Positions 43,199 to 51,119 of a DNA stretch of 64,000 bases are shown piece by piece. The notes beneath the pieces are model-generated. The model made no database searches, was not told the origin of the DNA, and saw nothing but the letters and a program-made list of their open reading frames with translations. The position numbers and the translations under genes are program-made. Positions within the stretch are counted from its first letter, which is position 1. Every line of letters begins with the position of its first letter. This stretch comes from Roseiarcus sp963759955 (GTDB lineage Bacteria > Pseudomonadota > Alphaproteobacteria > Rhizobiales > Beijerinckiaceae), in assembly GCA_963759955.1 (NCBI GenBank), contig CAVXCA010000056.1, positions 310,001-374,000 on the forward strand, given 5' to 3'.

Positions 43199-43224
43199 TA
43201 TGATTCAATTGATTCCGAATCATA
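43199..43224. promoter_or_regulatory. Inverted repeat with GANTC-containing arms
   Basis: Arms TATGATTC and GAATCATA are perfect reverse complements of eight bases, ten bases apart. Each arm includes a GANTC site. It could be a dimer-binding operator whose occupancy changes with adenine methylation. The position is about 190-210 bases upstream of the regulator start. Confidence 0.55.
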
Positions 43225-43241
43225 ATTTTCAACCGCGATTC
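43202..43241. promoter_or_regulatory. Cluster of four GANTC (CcrM) sites
   Basis: GATTC at 43202-43206, GATTC at 43211-43215, GAATC at 43217-43221 and GATTC at 43237-43241 are all CcrM recognition sequences. CcrM is encoded at 62538-63719. In Caulobacter, methylation of GANTC in promoters tunes cell-cycle genes. Its role here is inferred. Confidence 0.6.
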
Positions 43242-43269
43242 CTGTTCCGAAAAGGTACACAGGCTATGG

Positions 43270-43284
43270 TTAACAACTCGTTAA
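43270..43284. promoter_or_regulatory. CtrA box (TTAA-N7-TTAA)
   Basis: TTAACAACTCGTTAA matches the full CtrA consensus exactly. It lies 258-272 bases upstream of the regulator gene and about 230 upstream of the PilZ gene, so either or both could be controlled. CtrA controls flagellar cascades in many alphaproteobacteria. Confidence 0.65.
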
Positions 43285-43311
43285 TGTTCTTGGCCAAAAT
43301 TTAGGACAACA

Positions 43312-43319
43312 TTAACCAT
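43312..43319 (+). promoter_or_regulatory. CtrA half-site TTAACCAT
   Basis: A perfect TTAACCAT half-site 28 bases after the full box. Half-sites of this form are bound by CtrA in Caulobacter, usually more weakly. Confidence 0.45.
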
Positions 43320-43513
43320 CGCCTTTGCGGCAATTGACGTAGAGTTGACCCCGCAGCGCGTCCCGCATCCGCTTCAATCGGACGTTCGAGAGCGTGACGC
43401 GGCAACGGTTTGGCAACTCCTGGCGGCTAACGTTGCCAAGGGCGCGTCCCGCCGATCGGTCGGCCGCGAACGCTCGGGGCAGCCCCTTTCGAGGGCCATG
43501 ACGCGGCGGACGC

Positions 43514-43975
43514 ATGACAGACACGCTTGACGGCGTTCGCGGGCAAGGTCGGCGCGACGATCGCAGATACGCGCGCGCGCTCGCGCAGCGCGGCCTAGTC
43601 GCCTATTTCGTCGTCGAACCGGCGCGAGATGAAAAACCCGGAAATGCAAGCCGTCGCGACCATCGCGCCGCCGGACGAAAGCGCACTCGGCTTCGCTCGG
43701 CCAAAATTCTCGATTCGGCTAACAAGTTCGTGTGCGAATGCCTCATTCACGACCGCTCGGCCAGTGGCCTTCGTCTCACGCTGGCGCAAAACTTGGGGTT
43801 GCCCGCCCGCTTCCGCGTGCACGACGACGAATCGGGCGAAGTGGATGTCGTCGAGACGGTGTGGCGGCGCGGCGCCGTGCTCGGCGTGCGCTATAGCCAA
43901 GCCTTCGGGCTGGTGTCTGTCAAGCCGAGCGACCGAGCGGCGCTTCGTGGACAGTTCTACGCTATCCCCGATTGA
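43514..43975 (+). CDS. PilZ-domain protein
   Basis: A 153-residue protein. The C-terminal 100 residues fit a PilZ domain: an Arg-rich stretch RRDHRAAGRKRTRLRSAKIL including RxxxR-type spacing, then DRSASGLRLTL (D-x-S-x-x-G) and VDVVETVWRRGAVLGVRYSQ. The first 40 residues are Arg-rich and may not all be translated; the start at 43514 is uncertain. It is divergent from the ftcR-like gene and convergent with the TPR-GT gene (21 bases apart). Together with the PilZ gene at 6302 it brackets the flagellar locus. Confidence 0.7.
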   Translation: MTDTLDGVRGQGRRDDRRYARALAQRGLVAYFVVEPARDEKPGNASRRDHRAAGRKRTRLRSAKILDSANKFVCECLIHDRSASGLRLTLAQNLGLPARFRVHDDESGEVDVVETVWRRGAVLGVRYSQAFGLVSVKPSDRAALRGQFYAIPD

Positions 43976-43996
43976 GGGCGCGCGGCCCGCCTTTGC

Positions 43997-46027
43997 TCAG
44001 GCGTAGCCCTTCTCCTCGACGATCGCCGAATTGAACAAGCAGTCGATTTCGCGCTTGAGCGCGGCGCGGCGATCGTTGATGGCGTAGACGGAGCGGGCGA
44101 GTGCGACGAAGCGTTCGCCGAACTCGCCGTTCTCTTCGCACAGGCGGATTTCGTCCTCGACGTCCCAGAGGCGCTCGTTGACGGCGGCGAGGTCGGCCTT
44201 CAGCGCGCCGAGACCGGAATGGTCGAGCCCCGCGCGCCTCAGGCTGTCTTCGAGCAGCCCGAGCTCCCGGCTCACGTTGCGGGCCTTGCGGTCGTCGACG
44301 ATGCGGCGCAACTTGATTTCGAGAATGGTGATCTTGTCGATCAGTTCGCCGACCGCGCCGGGAATGGCGATCAGCCGTTCGGCGCCGCGGTTCTCGGCGG
44401 GCGAGCCGAGGCGCGCCGCCATCTCGGCGAAGACGCCGCTCCAGTCGCCGTGCTGCTTCTGGCGAAAGAGACGCATCGTCGGATACCAGGGCGAATCGTC
44501 GCGATCGCGCAACCACCGCCATTCCGCGTCCTTTTTCAGCGCGACCCACACCGACCGGCCGAGCGCGCCCGCCAAGTGCGCGATCGAGGTGTCGCAGGTG
44601 ACGATGAGGTCGAGGTCCATCATCGCGGCCGCGGCGTCGACGAAGGCGTCCGGGCCAGCGTCGAAGTCTTCGCCCAGCGATTCGACGCGCATGCCGGCCG
44701 GCAGATCGGCGAGTTGCTCGACGCCGAAGCCCTTTTGCAGGGATATCAGGCGCGCGCCCGGCGCTGCGGCGAGCGGCGCAAAGGCGGTGAGCGGCATCGA
44801 GCGGGCCATGTCGGCTTCCGGATTGGGATTGCCTTGCCAGACGACGCCGATCTTGAAACCCGCCGGACCGATGCGCGCGGCCCACTTCGCCGTCACTTCC
44901 GGTTCTGCCCGCAAATAGGGAACGGGCGCCGGGACGCTATCGAGGCGCGTCGCAAACGCGCGCGGCAGACTGCTGATCGCGATCTGCGCATCGAACAATT
45001 CGCCTTCGGGCGCCTTCGCGACGAGCCTGACGCCGCCGAGCGAGGACAGCAACCGATGCAATTTCGGCGGGCACAAAAGCGTCGGCTCGGCGTCGGCGGA
45101 GATCATCATCGGCAGATAGCGAGCGAACTGGATCGTGTCGCCGAGGCCGTGATCGTTGAGCACCAGCACCCGTTCGCCGGCACGGCCCGGTCCGAGCCAC
45201 TTGGGGAAGCGCACGCCCAGCGCCTCGTCGAGCGACTTTCCCGCAATCCAACGCGATTCGTAACCTTCCCAGCCGCGTTCGAAATCGCCGAGCGTGAGGT
45301 CGAGGCAGCCTTTGCCGCTGATCGCCTCGACGTTGCCAAGCCGTTCGGCGCGTTCGAACGCGTCGCGCGCTTCCCCAAAACGGTCCAGACTGCACAGCGC
45401 CAGCGCTTGGCCGCACAGCGCAGCGGAAAACTCGGGCTTGATCGAGCTCGCCAGCCGATAGGCCTCAAGCGCCTCCGCGACCCGATCGAGCTTCAGCAGC
45501 ACGTTGCCGAGATTGAGCGCCGCTTCGGCAAAATTCGGCCGCAGGCGTAGCGCCTCGCGGGCCGCCTCGGCCGATTCGTCCAAGCGGCCGAGTTGGCGCA
45601 GCGCCCCCGCGCGGCTGTTCCACAGGTCGGCGTCGCCGGGCCGCAGGGCGAGCGCCCCTTCGAACGCGTCGAACGCCTCGGCGTACCGCCCCTGTTCAAA
45701 GAGCAGCTTTCCCATATTCGACCACGCGGCCGGCAAGTCGAGCTTGAGGCCGATCGCGCGTCGGTAGAACTGCAGCGCTGCTGCGCTCTTGCCTGATTCG
45801 CCGAGGATGTAGCCGCCCATGCACAGAGCCTCGGGAAAGTTTGGGTTCTTGCGCAATGCCGCATCCAGGAGAGCGATCGCCTCCTGCCGACGCCCGCCCT
45901 GCCATAGCGCGACGCCGCGCGCGTAGAGCGCCTCCGGCGTCGCGCCGACAGGCGCGCCGTGAGGCCGAGCCGTCGGCGCGCGCGAGAAAGACGAGGGAAC
46001 GGATTCAGCCTGCGGTTTTTGTTTCAA
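43997..46027 (-). CDS. TPR / glycosyltransferase-9-like / DUF6165 fusion protein
   Basis: A 676-residue three-part cytoplasmic protein. Residues about 28-270 are tetratricopeptide repeats (AIALLDAALRKNPNFPEALC, AFDAFEGALALRPGDADLWN and others). Residues about 285-540 resemble a heptosyltransferase-type (GT9) fold: VLVLNDHGLGDTIQFARYLP, GVVWQGNPNPEADMARSMPL and DLIVTCDTSIAHLAGALGRS. The last 120 residues (GAVGELIDKITILEIKLRRI onward) match DUF6165, a helical domain. TPR-GT fusions sit near flagellin genes in several alphaproteobacteria and may glycosylate flagellin. The sugar donor is unknown. Confidence 0.75.
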   Translation of the reverse strand: MKQKPQAESVPSSFSRAPTARPHGAPVGATPEALYARGVALWQGGRRQEAIALLDAALRKNPNFPEALCMGGYILGESGKSAAALQFYRRAIGLKLDLPAAWSNMGKLLFEQGRYAEAFDAFEGALALRPGDADLWNSRAGALRQLGRLDESAEAAREALRLRPNFAEAALNLGNVLLKLDRVAEALEAYRLASSIKPEFSAALCGQALALCSLDRFGEARDAFERAERLGNVEAISGKGCLDLTLGDFERGWEGYESRWIAGKSLDEALGVRFPKWLGPGRAGERVLVLNDHGLGDTIQFARYLPMMISADAEPTLLCPPKLHRLLSSLGGVRLVAKAPEGELFDAQIAISSLPRAFATRLDSVPAPVPYLRAEPEVTAKWAARIGPAGFKIGVVWQGNPNPEADMARSMPLTAFAPLAAAPGARLISLQKGFGVEQLADLPAGMRVESLGEDFDAGPDAFVDAAAAMMDLDLIVTCDTSIAHLAGALGRSVWVALKKDAEWRWLRDRDDSPWYPTMRLFRQKQHGDWSGVFAEMAARLGSPAENRGAERLIAIPGAVGELIDKITILEIKLRRIVDDRKARNVSRELGLLEDSLRRAGLDHSGLGALKADLAAVNERLWDVEDEIRLCEENGEFGERFVALARSVYAINDRRAALKREIDCLFNSAIVEEKGYA

Positions 46028-46153
46028 GGCGATGCGTCCGGGGCGCGACGGCCAGTTCCGCGGCGCGTACCGCCCGGCAGCAAAGCGCGCGATGCTTGCC
46101 CGAGACTTGCCGCCTTCGCGGAAGCGCCGGTTTGTGACGCGATCGCCAGCCTC

Positions 46154-47026
46154 TTATCCGCCGAGGGTGAGGCCCTGCAGACTGGTAATCATGGCGTCGC
46201 TGAACGCCGCAGCGGCGGAAGAGAGAGCGCCGCTGGTCGCGTTGTTCGAGCTGATCAGGTTGCCCAGGATCGTCGTCGCCGCCGAAACAGGCGCCGAAGA
46301 GGCGCCGTCCGAATTGACGGTGAGCGGGGTCGACGCGTCGGCGCCTCCCGCTCCGTAGTTCAAGTCGTACATTGCGGTGAAGCGCTCGGTCAGTTGCTGC
46401 AGCTTGCTCGAGTCCTGAAGGTCGGACATCGGCATGAGCTGGGTGATTTCCTGCGCCTCGGTGTCGATGTCGGTGCCCGTTGTCTCCGGCGGCAAGCCAA
46501 ATATCGTTTGAACGACGTCGAGGAGGTTCGTGTCTCCCATGATGCCTAGGCCGGTGGTCACCGAGGGCGCAACACGCTGAAAATAGAGAGCGAGCTCGAC
46601 GCCCTGGTCTTGCTGGCCCTGGTCGGTTTCCAGCGTTTGCTCGACGTAATCGCTGGTCGTGGTCGCGATCGCGCTCGACGACGTGATTGAAGAGACTCCC
46701 TGACCGACGAAGTCGAACGCCGCGGCGAACTTCGCCCAGTTCGGATTGCTCAAGGTGTTGGCGAGGCTGTTGGAGCTGCTGACGCCCCCCTCCAGCACTT
46801 GCGTCACTAGCGCCGTCGAGTTGACCTCGTTGCCGAGCCCATAAGCGCTCAACGCATAAGAGAGCAGCCGGTAATTGCCGACGAAATCCTGGATCGAGGT
46901 GACGTTGCCGATATTGGCGGCGTAATACTCGCTCGCGGTCTTGACGGCCGGCTTATCGGCCGTCATCGTCTGATAGCGAGTCAGATTGTTCGAGATCGCC
47001 AGATAGGTCGAGGTTGTCGTCGTCAC
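46154..47026 (-). CDS. DUF1217 flagellar-associated protein
   Basis: A 290-residue protein starting TSTYLAISNNLTRYQTMTAD then VKTASEYYAANIGNVTSIQD and FVGNYRLLSYALSAYGLGNE, the DUF1217 pattern found in rhizobial flagellar loci. Ser/Thr/Ala-rich composition resembles axial and junction proteins, so export through the flagellar system is possible. I start at GTG 47026 (VTTTTSTYLA), with AGG eight bases upstream. The frame is open further, but that part is not family-like. A CtrA-like site lies about 105-115 bases upstream. Confidence 0.75.
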   Translation of the reverse strand: MTTTTSTYLAISNNLTRYQTMTADKPAVKTASEYYAANIGNVTSIQDFVGNYRLLSYALSAYGLGNEVNSTALVTQVLEGGVSSSNSLANTLSNPNWAKFAAAFDFVGQGVSSITSSSAIATTTSDYVEQTLETDQGQQDQGVELALYFQRVAPSVTTGLGIMGDTNLLDVVQTIFGLPPETTGTDIDTEAQEITQLMPMSDLQDSSKLQQLTERFTAMYDLNYGAGGADASTPLTVNSDGASSAPVSAATTILGNLISSNNATSGALSSAAAAFSDAMITSLQGLTLGG

Positions 47027-47128
47027 CGGGGAGCCTCGTCGCGCCCGTTCGCACGCGCTGCATTGGCGCCGCGAGCCGAGCGCGCGGCGCATTTCGAAAT
47101 CGTCCAATCCATCGATGGCGCGAATTGG

Positions 47129-47143
47129 TTACAAAAGTGTTAA
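47129..47143. promoter_or_regulatory. CtrA-like box upstream of the DUF1217 gene
   Basis: TTAC-N7-TTAA (TTACAAAAGTGTTAA) differs from the CtrA consensus by one base. It lies between the edd stop and the DUF1217 start, upstream of the latter on the minus strand, in an otherwise GC-rich stretch. Confidence 0.45.
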
Positions 47144-47170
47144 CGCGCCGCCGCGGCCAGACCGAACGGC

Positions 47171-48997
47171 CTATTTGGCGAAGATCGAGGCGCCCTCTTC
47201 GGCGCGGCCCACCGCGGCGCGGAAGGCGCCGAACAGTTCCCGGCCGACGCCGAAACGCGCGGCGCTCAGATCCTGCGTCGCCGGCGCGCGCGCTGCCCAT
47301 TCCGCGGCCTCGACCAGCACCTCGAGCCGGCCGTTCCGCGCGTCGAGGCGAATCAGATCGCCGTCGCGGATCTTGGCGATCGGCCCGCCGCCTTCCGCCT
47401 CCGGCGTCACGTGGATGGCGGCGGGAACCTTGCCCGAAGCGCCGGAGAGTCGTCCGTCGGTGACGAGGGCGACACGATGGCCGCGGTCCTGCGCGACGCC
47501 GAGCGGCGGCATCAATTTGTGCAGTTCGGGCATGCCGATCGCCTGCGGCCCCTGAAAGCGCACCACCGTGACGACGTCGCGGAACAATTCGCCGGCGCGG
47601 AACGCGGCGTGCAGTTCCTCCTGGCTGTGGAACACCCGCGCGGGCGCTTCGATCACATGCCGGTCGGGCGCGACCGCCGAGGTCTTGATGACGGCGCGGC
47701 CCAGCGGCCCCTCGAGCACGCGCAGGCCGCCGGTGGCCTGAAACGGGTTGTCCGCGCCGCGCAAAACTGTTTCGTCGCCGCTCTTCGCCGCCGCCGCGCG
47801 CCAAGCGACGGCGCCGTCCGGCGCCAGCATCGGCTCGACCACGTAGTCGGCGAGACCCTTGCCCCAGACCGTGCGTGCGTCGGCGTGCAGCAGCCCCTCC
47901 TCCAGGAGAGCGCGAATCAGCAGCGGCACGCCGCCCGCCGCCTGGAAATGATTCACGTCGGCCTTGCCGTTGGGATAGATGCGCGCGAGCAGCGGCGTGA
48001 CTTCGGCGAGATCGGAAAAATCGTCCCAGGTCAGATGGATTCCCGCCGCCGCCGCCATCGCGATCAGGTGGATCGTCAGATTGGTCGAGCCGCCCGTCGC
48101 GTGCAGGCCGACGACGCCGTTGACGATCGCGCGCTCGTCGATCACGTGGCCGACCGGCGTGAAGGCGTTCCCCAACGCCGTCATTTCCAAGGCGCGCTTG
48201 GCGCCGAGCGCCGTCAGCGCGTCGCGCAGCGGCGTATTGGGATTGACGAAGGAGGCGCCGGGCAGATGCAGGCCCATGATTTCCATAAGCATCTGATTGG
48301 TGTTGGCGGTGCCGTAGAAGGTGCAGGTGCCGGGCGCGTGATAGGCCTCGGCCTCCGACAGCAGCAGTTGCTCCCGCGTGGCCTTGCCCTCGGCGTAGAG
48401 CTGGCGGATTTTCGACTTCTCGTCGTTGGCCAGCCCCGAGGTCATCGGCCCCGCCGGCAGGAACACCGCCGGCAGATGGCCGAAGCTGAGCGCGCCGATC
48501 AGAAGGCCCGGCACGATCTTGTCGCAGACGCCGAGGTAGACCGCGGCGTCGAACATTTGATGCGAAAGCGCCACCGCCGTCGACAGCGCGATGACGTCGC
48601 GCGAGAACAGCGAAAGCTCCATCCCCGTTTCGCCCTGGGTGACGCCGTCGCACATCGCCGGCACGCCGCCCGCCACCTGCGCCGACCCGCCCGCTTCGCG
48701 CGCCGCGCGCTTGATGAGCTCGGGAAAGCGCTCGAACGGCTGATGCGCGGAGAGCATGTCGTTGTAGGCGGTGACGATCGCCAGATTGGGCCCGACTCCG
48801 TCGCGCAACGCTTGCTTGTCCGAGGCGCCGCAGGCGGCGAAGCCATGAGCGAAATTGGCGCAGCCGAGCTTCTTGCGCGCCGGCCCTTGCGAAACTGCGT
48901 GATCGATGCGGTCGAGATACCGCCGACGCGCGTCGCGGCTGCGCTCGCCGATGCGCTGCGTGATTTCGCCGACGCGGGCGTGAAGGGTCGGGGACAT
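47171..48997 (-). CDS. edd: Phosphogluconate dehydratase (Entner-Doudoroff)
   Basis: A 608-residue [4Fe-4S] dehydratase of the IlvD/Edd family that makes 2-keto-3-deoxy-6-phosphogluconate from 6-phosphogluconate. Cysteines in PAMCDGVTQGETGMELS, GVCDKIVPGLLIGAL and GTCTFYGTANTNQML stand at the cluster-binding positions. VTDGRLSGASGKVPAAIHVT is the C-terminal family signature of Edd rather than IlvD. I start at ATG 48997 (MSPTLHARVG). zwf, pgl and eda are not in the window, so the pathway partners lie elsewhere. Confidence 0.93.
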   Translation of the reverse strand: MSPTLHARVGEITQRIGERSRDARRRYLDRIDHAVSQGPARKKLGCANFAHGFAACGASDKQALRDGVGPNLAIVTAYNDMLSAHQPFERFPELIKRAAREAGGSAQVAGGVPAMCDGVTQGETGMELSLFSRDVIALSTAVALSHQMFDAAVYLGVCDKIVPGLLIGALSFGHLPAVFLPAGPMTSGLANDEKSKIRQLYAEGKATREQLLLSEAEAYHAPGTCTFYGTANTNQMLMEIMGLHLPGASFVNPNTPLRDALTALGAKRALEMTALGNAFTPVGHVIDERAIVNGVVGLHATGGSTNLTIHLIAMAAAAGIHLTWDDFSDLAEVTPLLARIYPNGKADVNHFQAAGGVPLLIRALLEEGLLHADARTVWGKGLADYVVEPMLAPDGAVAWRAAAAKSGDETVLRGADNPFQATGGLRVLEGPLGRAVIKTSAVAPDRHVIEAPARVFHSQEELHAAFRAGELFRDVVTVVRFQGPQAIGMPELHKLMPPLGVAQDRGHRVALVTDGRLSGASGKVPAAIHVTPEAEGGGPIAKIRDGDLIRLDARNGRLEVLVEAAEWAARAPATQDLSAARFGVGRELFGAFRAAVGRAEEGASIFAK

Positions 48998-49094
48998 GGG
49001 GCGAACCTTTCGGACGGCGAGAAAGCCCACGTCTTAGGGCGATCAAGCGACGAAAGGAAGGCGCGAGAAAGCGGGCCTTGGCGCGCCCTGCCGC

Positions 49095-49670
49095 TCAAGG
49101 CCGCTCATAAACTCCCACCAGCTTGCCGCGTGCAAGGACCGCGCCGCGCATCGCCGCGAGAACCCCGGGCAGAGCGGAGCTTTGGCCGGCCTCGATCGGG
49201 CGCGACAGCGCGAACAGTTGGAACACATAGCGATGCGCACCGTGCCCACGAACGGGCCGAGGCCCCATGTAGCCGACCCGTCCGAACGAACCCCGCCCGA
49301 ACGCGATGGCGGCGCCGCTCGCGGGCGACAACGCGCCCTCGGCCAGAGCCCCGCATTCGGCCGGAATGCCGATGGCGAGAAGATGAACGATCGGCCGAAA
49401 CATCGGCGCGTCGGGGTCCTGCACAATCAGCGCGAACGCCGCCGTTCCAAGGGGCACGCCTGGCCAATTGAGCGGCGGTGAAATGTCTTGGCCGACGCCG
49501 GCGCCCGCGTAGCGCGTCGGCATCGCGCCGCCATCGGCAAAGGCCGCGCTGGTCAGTAGCAGGCTTTCCGGCGCGTCGGCGAAGCGCGGATCGTTCCACG
49601 CCAGATGGCGGTCTCCGGCGTGAACAGACCGCAGCAAGCGTCCAATTGCCCGTTCCACCGCGTCATTCAT
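49095..49670 (-). CDS. YbhB/YbcL-type phosphatidylethanolamine-binding-like protein
   Basis: A 191-residue PEBP-family protein. SPPLNWPGVPLGTAAFALIV then DPDAPM is the ligand-site motif; MGPRPVRGHGAHRYVFQLFA is the second motif (G-x-x-P-x-x-G-x-H-R-Y). Bacterial members have no proven function. It lies ten bases after scoB on the same strand and may be co-transcribed with the CoA-transferase. Confidence 0.85.
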   Translation of the reverse strand: MNDAVERAIGRLLRSVHAGDRHLAWNDPRFADAPESLLLTSAAFADGGAMPTRYAGAGVGQDISPPLNWPGVPLGTAAFALIVQDPDAPMFRPIVHLLAIGIPAECGALAEGALSPASGAAIAFGRGSFGRVGYMGPRPVRGHGAHRYVFQLFALSRPIEAGQSSALPGVLAAMRGAVLARGKLVGVYERP

Positions 49671-49680
49671 GCCGCGCCTC

Positions 49681-50325
<645 letters not shown>

Positions 50326-50340
50326 GCGATTTCTCCTGAC

Positions 50341-51048
50341 TTAGGCGGCGCTGCGCTTGCGCGTGGTGCGTTGCTCGATCCGCTTCGCCATGCCGGGGAC
50401 ATGGACGATGCGCTGGACGAAGACGCCGGGCGTAACGATATGGTCGGGGTCGACCTCGCCCGGTTCGACGAGATGCTCGACCTCTGCGATGGTCAGCTTG
50501 GCCGCGGTCGCCATCATCGGATTGAAGTTGCGCGCGGTCTTTCGGTAGACGAGGTTGCCCTCGCTATCGCCCTTCCAGGCGTGGACGAGCGCGATGTCGG
50601 CGGTGAGGCCCTCCTCCATCACGTATTCTTCGCCGTGAAAATCGCGGATTTCCTTGCCCTCGGCGACCACCGTGCCGACGCCGGTGCGGGTAAAGAAGGC
50701 GGGAATGCCGGCGCCGCCGGCGCGAATGCGCTCGGCCAGCGTGCCCTGCGGATTGAACTCCAGCTCCAATTGGCCGGAGAGATAGAGCTGGGCGAAGGTC
50801 TTGTTCTCGCCGACGTAGCTCGAAATCATCTTCTTGATCTGCCGCGTCTCTAAAAGCGCGCCGAGCCCGACGCCGTCGATTCCCGCATTGTTGGAGATGA
50901 CGGTCAGATCCTTGGCCCCCGACTTGCGGACCGCCTCGATCAGAGCTTCGGGAATGCCGCACAAGCCGAAGCCGCCGGACATCAGCGTCATCCCATCCTT
51001 GATGACGCCGGCCAGGGCGTCGTCCGCATTGGCGAAGACTTTTTTCAT
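50341..51048 (-). CDS. scoA: 3-oxoacid CoA-transferase, subunit A
   Basis: A 235-residue subunit starting MKKVFANADDALAGVIKDGM. MSGGFGLCGIPEALIEAVRK and SNNAGIDGVGLGALLETRQI are family signatures, and the end is GVFVQRIVHVPGMAKRIEQR. I start at ATG 51048; the frame continues upstream with no family match. In a methylotroph or PHB producer it would feed ketone-body use, but PHB genes are not in the window. Only 71 bases separate it from the upstream membrane-protein gene. Confidence 0.9.
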   Translation of the reverse strand: MKKVFANADDALAGVIKDGMTLMSGGFGLCGIPEALIEAVRKSGAKDLTVISNNAGIDGVGLGALLETRQIKKMISSYVGENKTFAQLYLSGQLELEFNPQGTLAERIRAGGAGIPAFFTRTGVGTVVAEGKEIRDFHGEEYVMEEGLTADIALVHAWKGDSEGNLVYRKTARNFNPMMATAAKLTIAEVEHLVEPGEVDPDHIVTPGVFVQRIVHVPGMAKRIEQRTTRKRSAA

Positions 51049-51119
51049 CGTTGCTCCCCTCGAGGAAGGGTTTAAGTAGCCGCCGCGGCCGGCCTCAGCA
51101 AGAGCACGGAAGAAACGAT

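Larger units (their letters stand above)
43013..43513. other. AT-rich divergent region, ftcR-like / PilZ genes
   Basis: 501 bases between divergent genes. The part from about 43015 to 43320 is clearly more AT-rich than its surroundings. It holds four GANTC sites, an inverted repeat and CtrA-type sites, listed separately. No coding frame is credible. It must contain the promoters of the regulator gene and of the PilZ gene. Confidence 0.6.

Noticed and set aside
43629..44006. Overlapping frame starting MKNPEMQ within the second PilZ gene
   Set aside because: It lacks the PilZ motifs, which lie in the frame starting at 43514.
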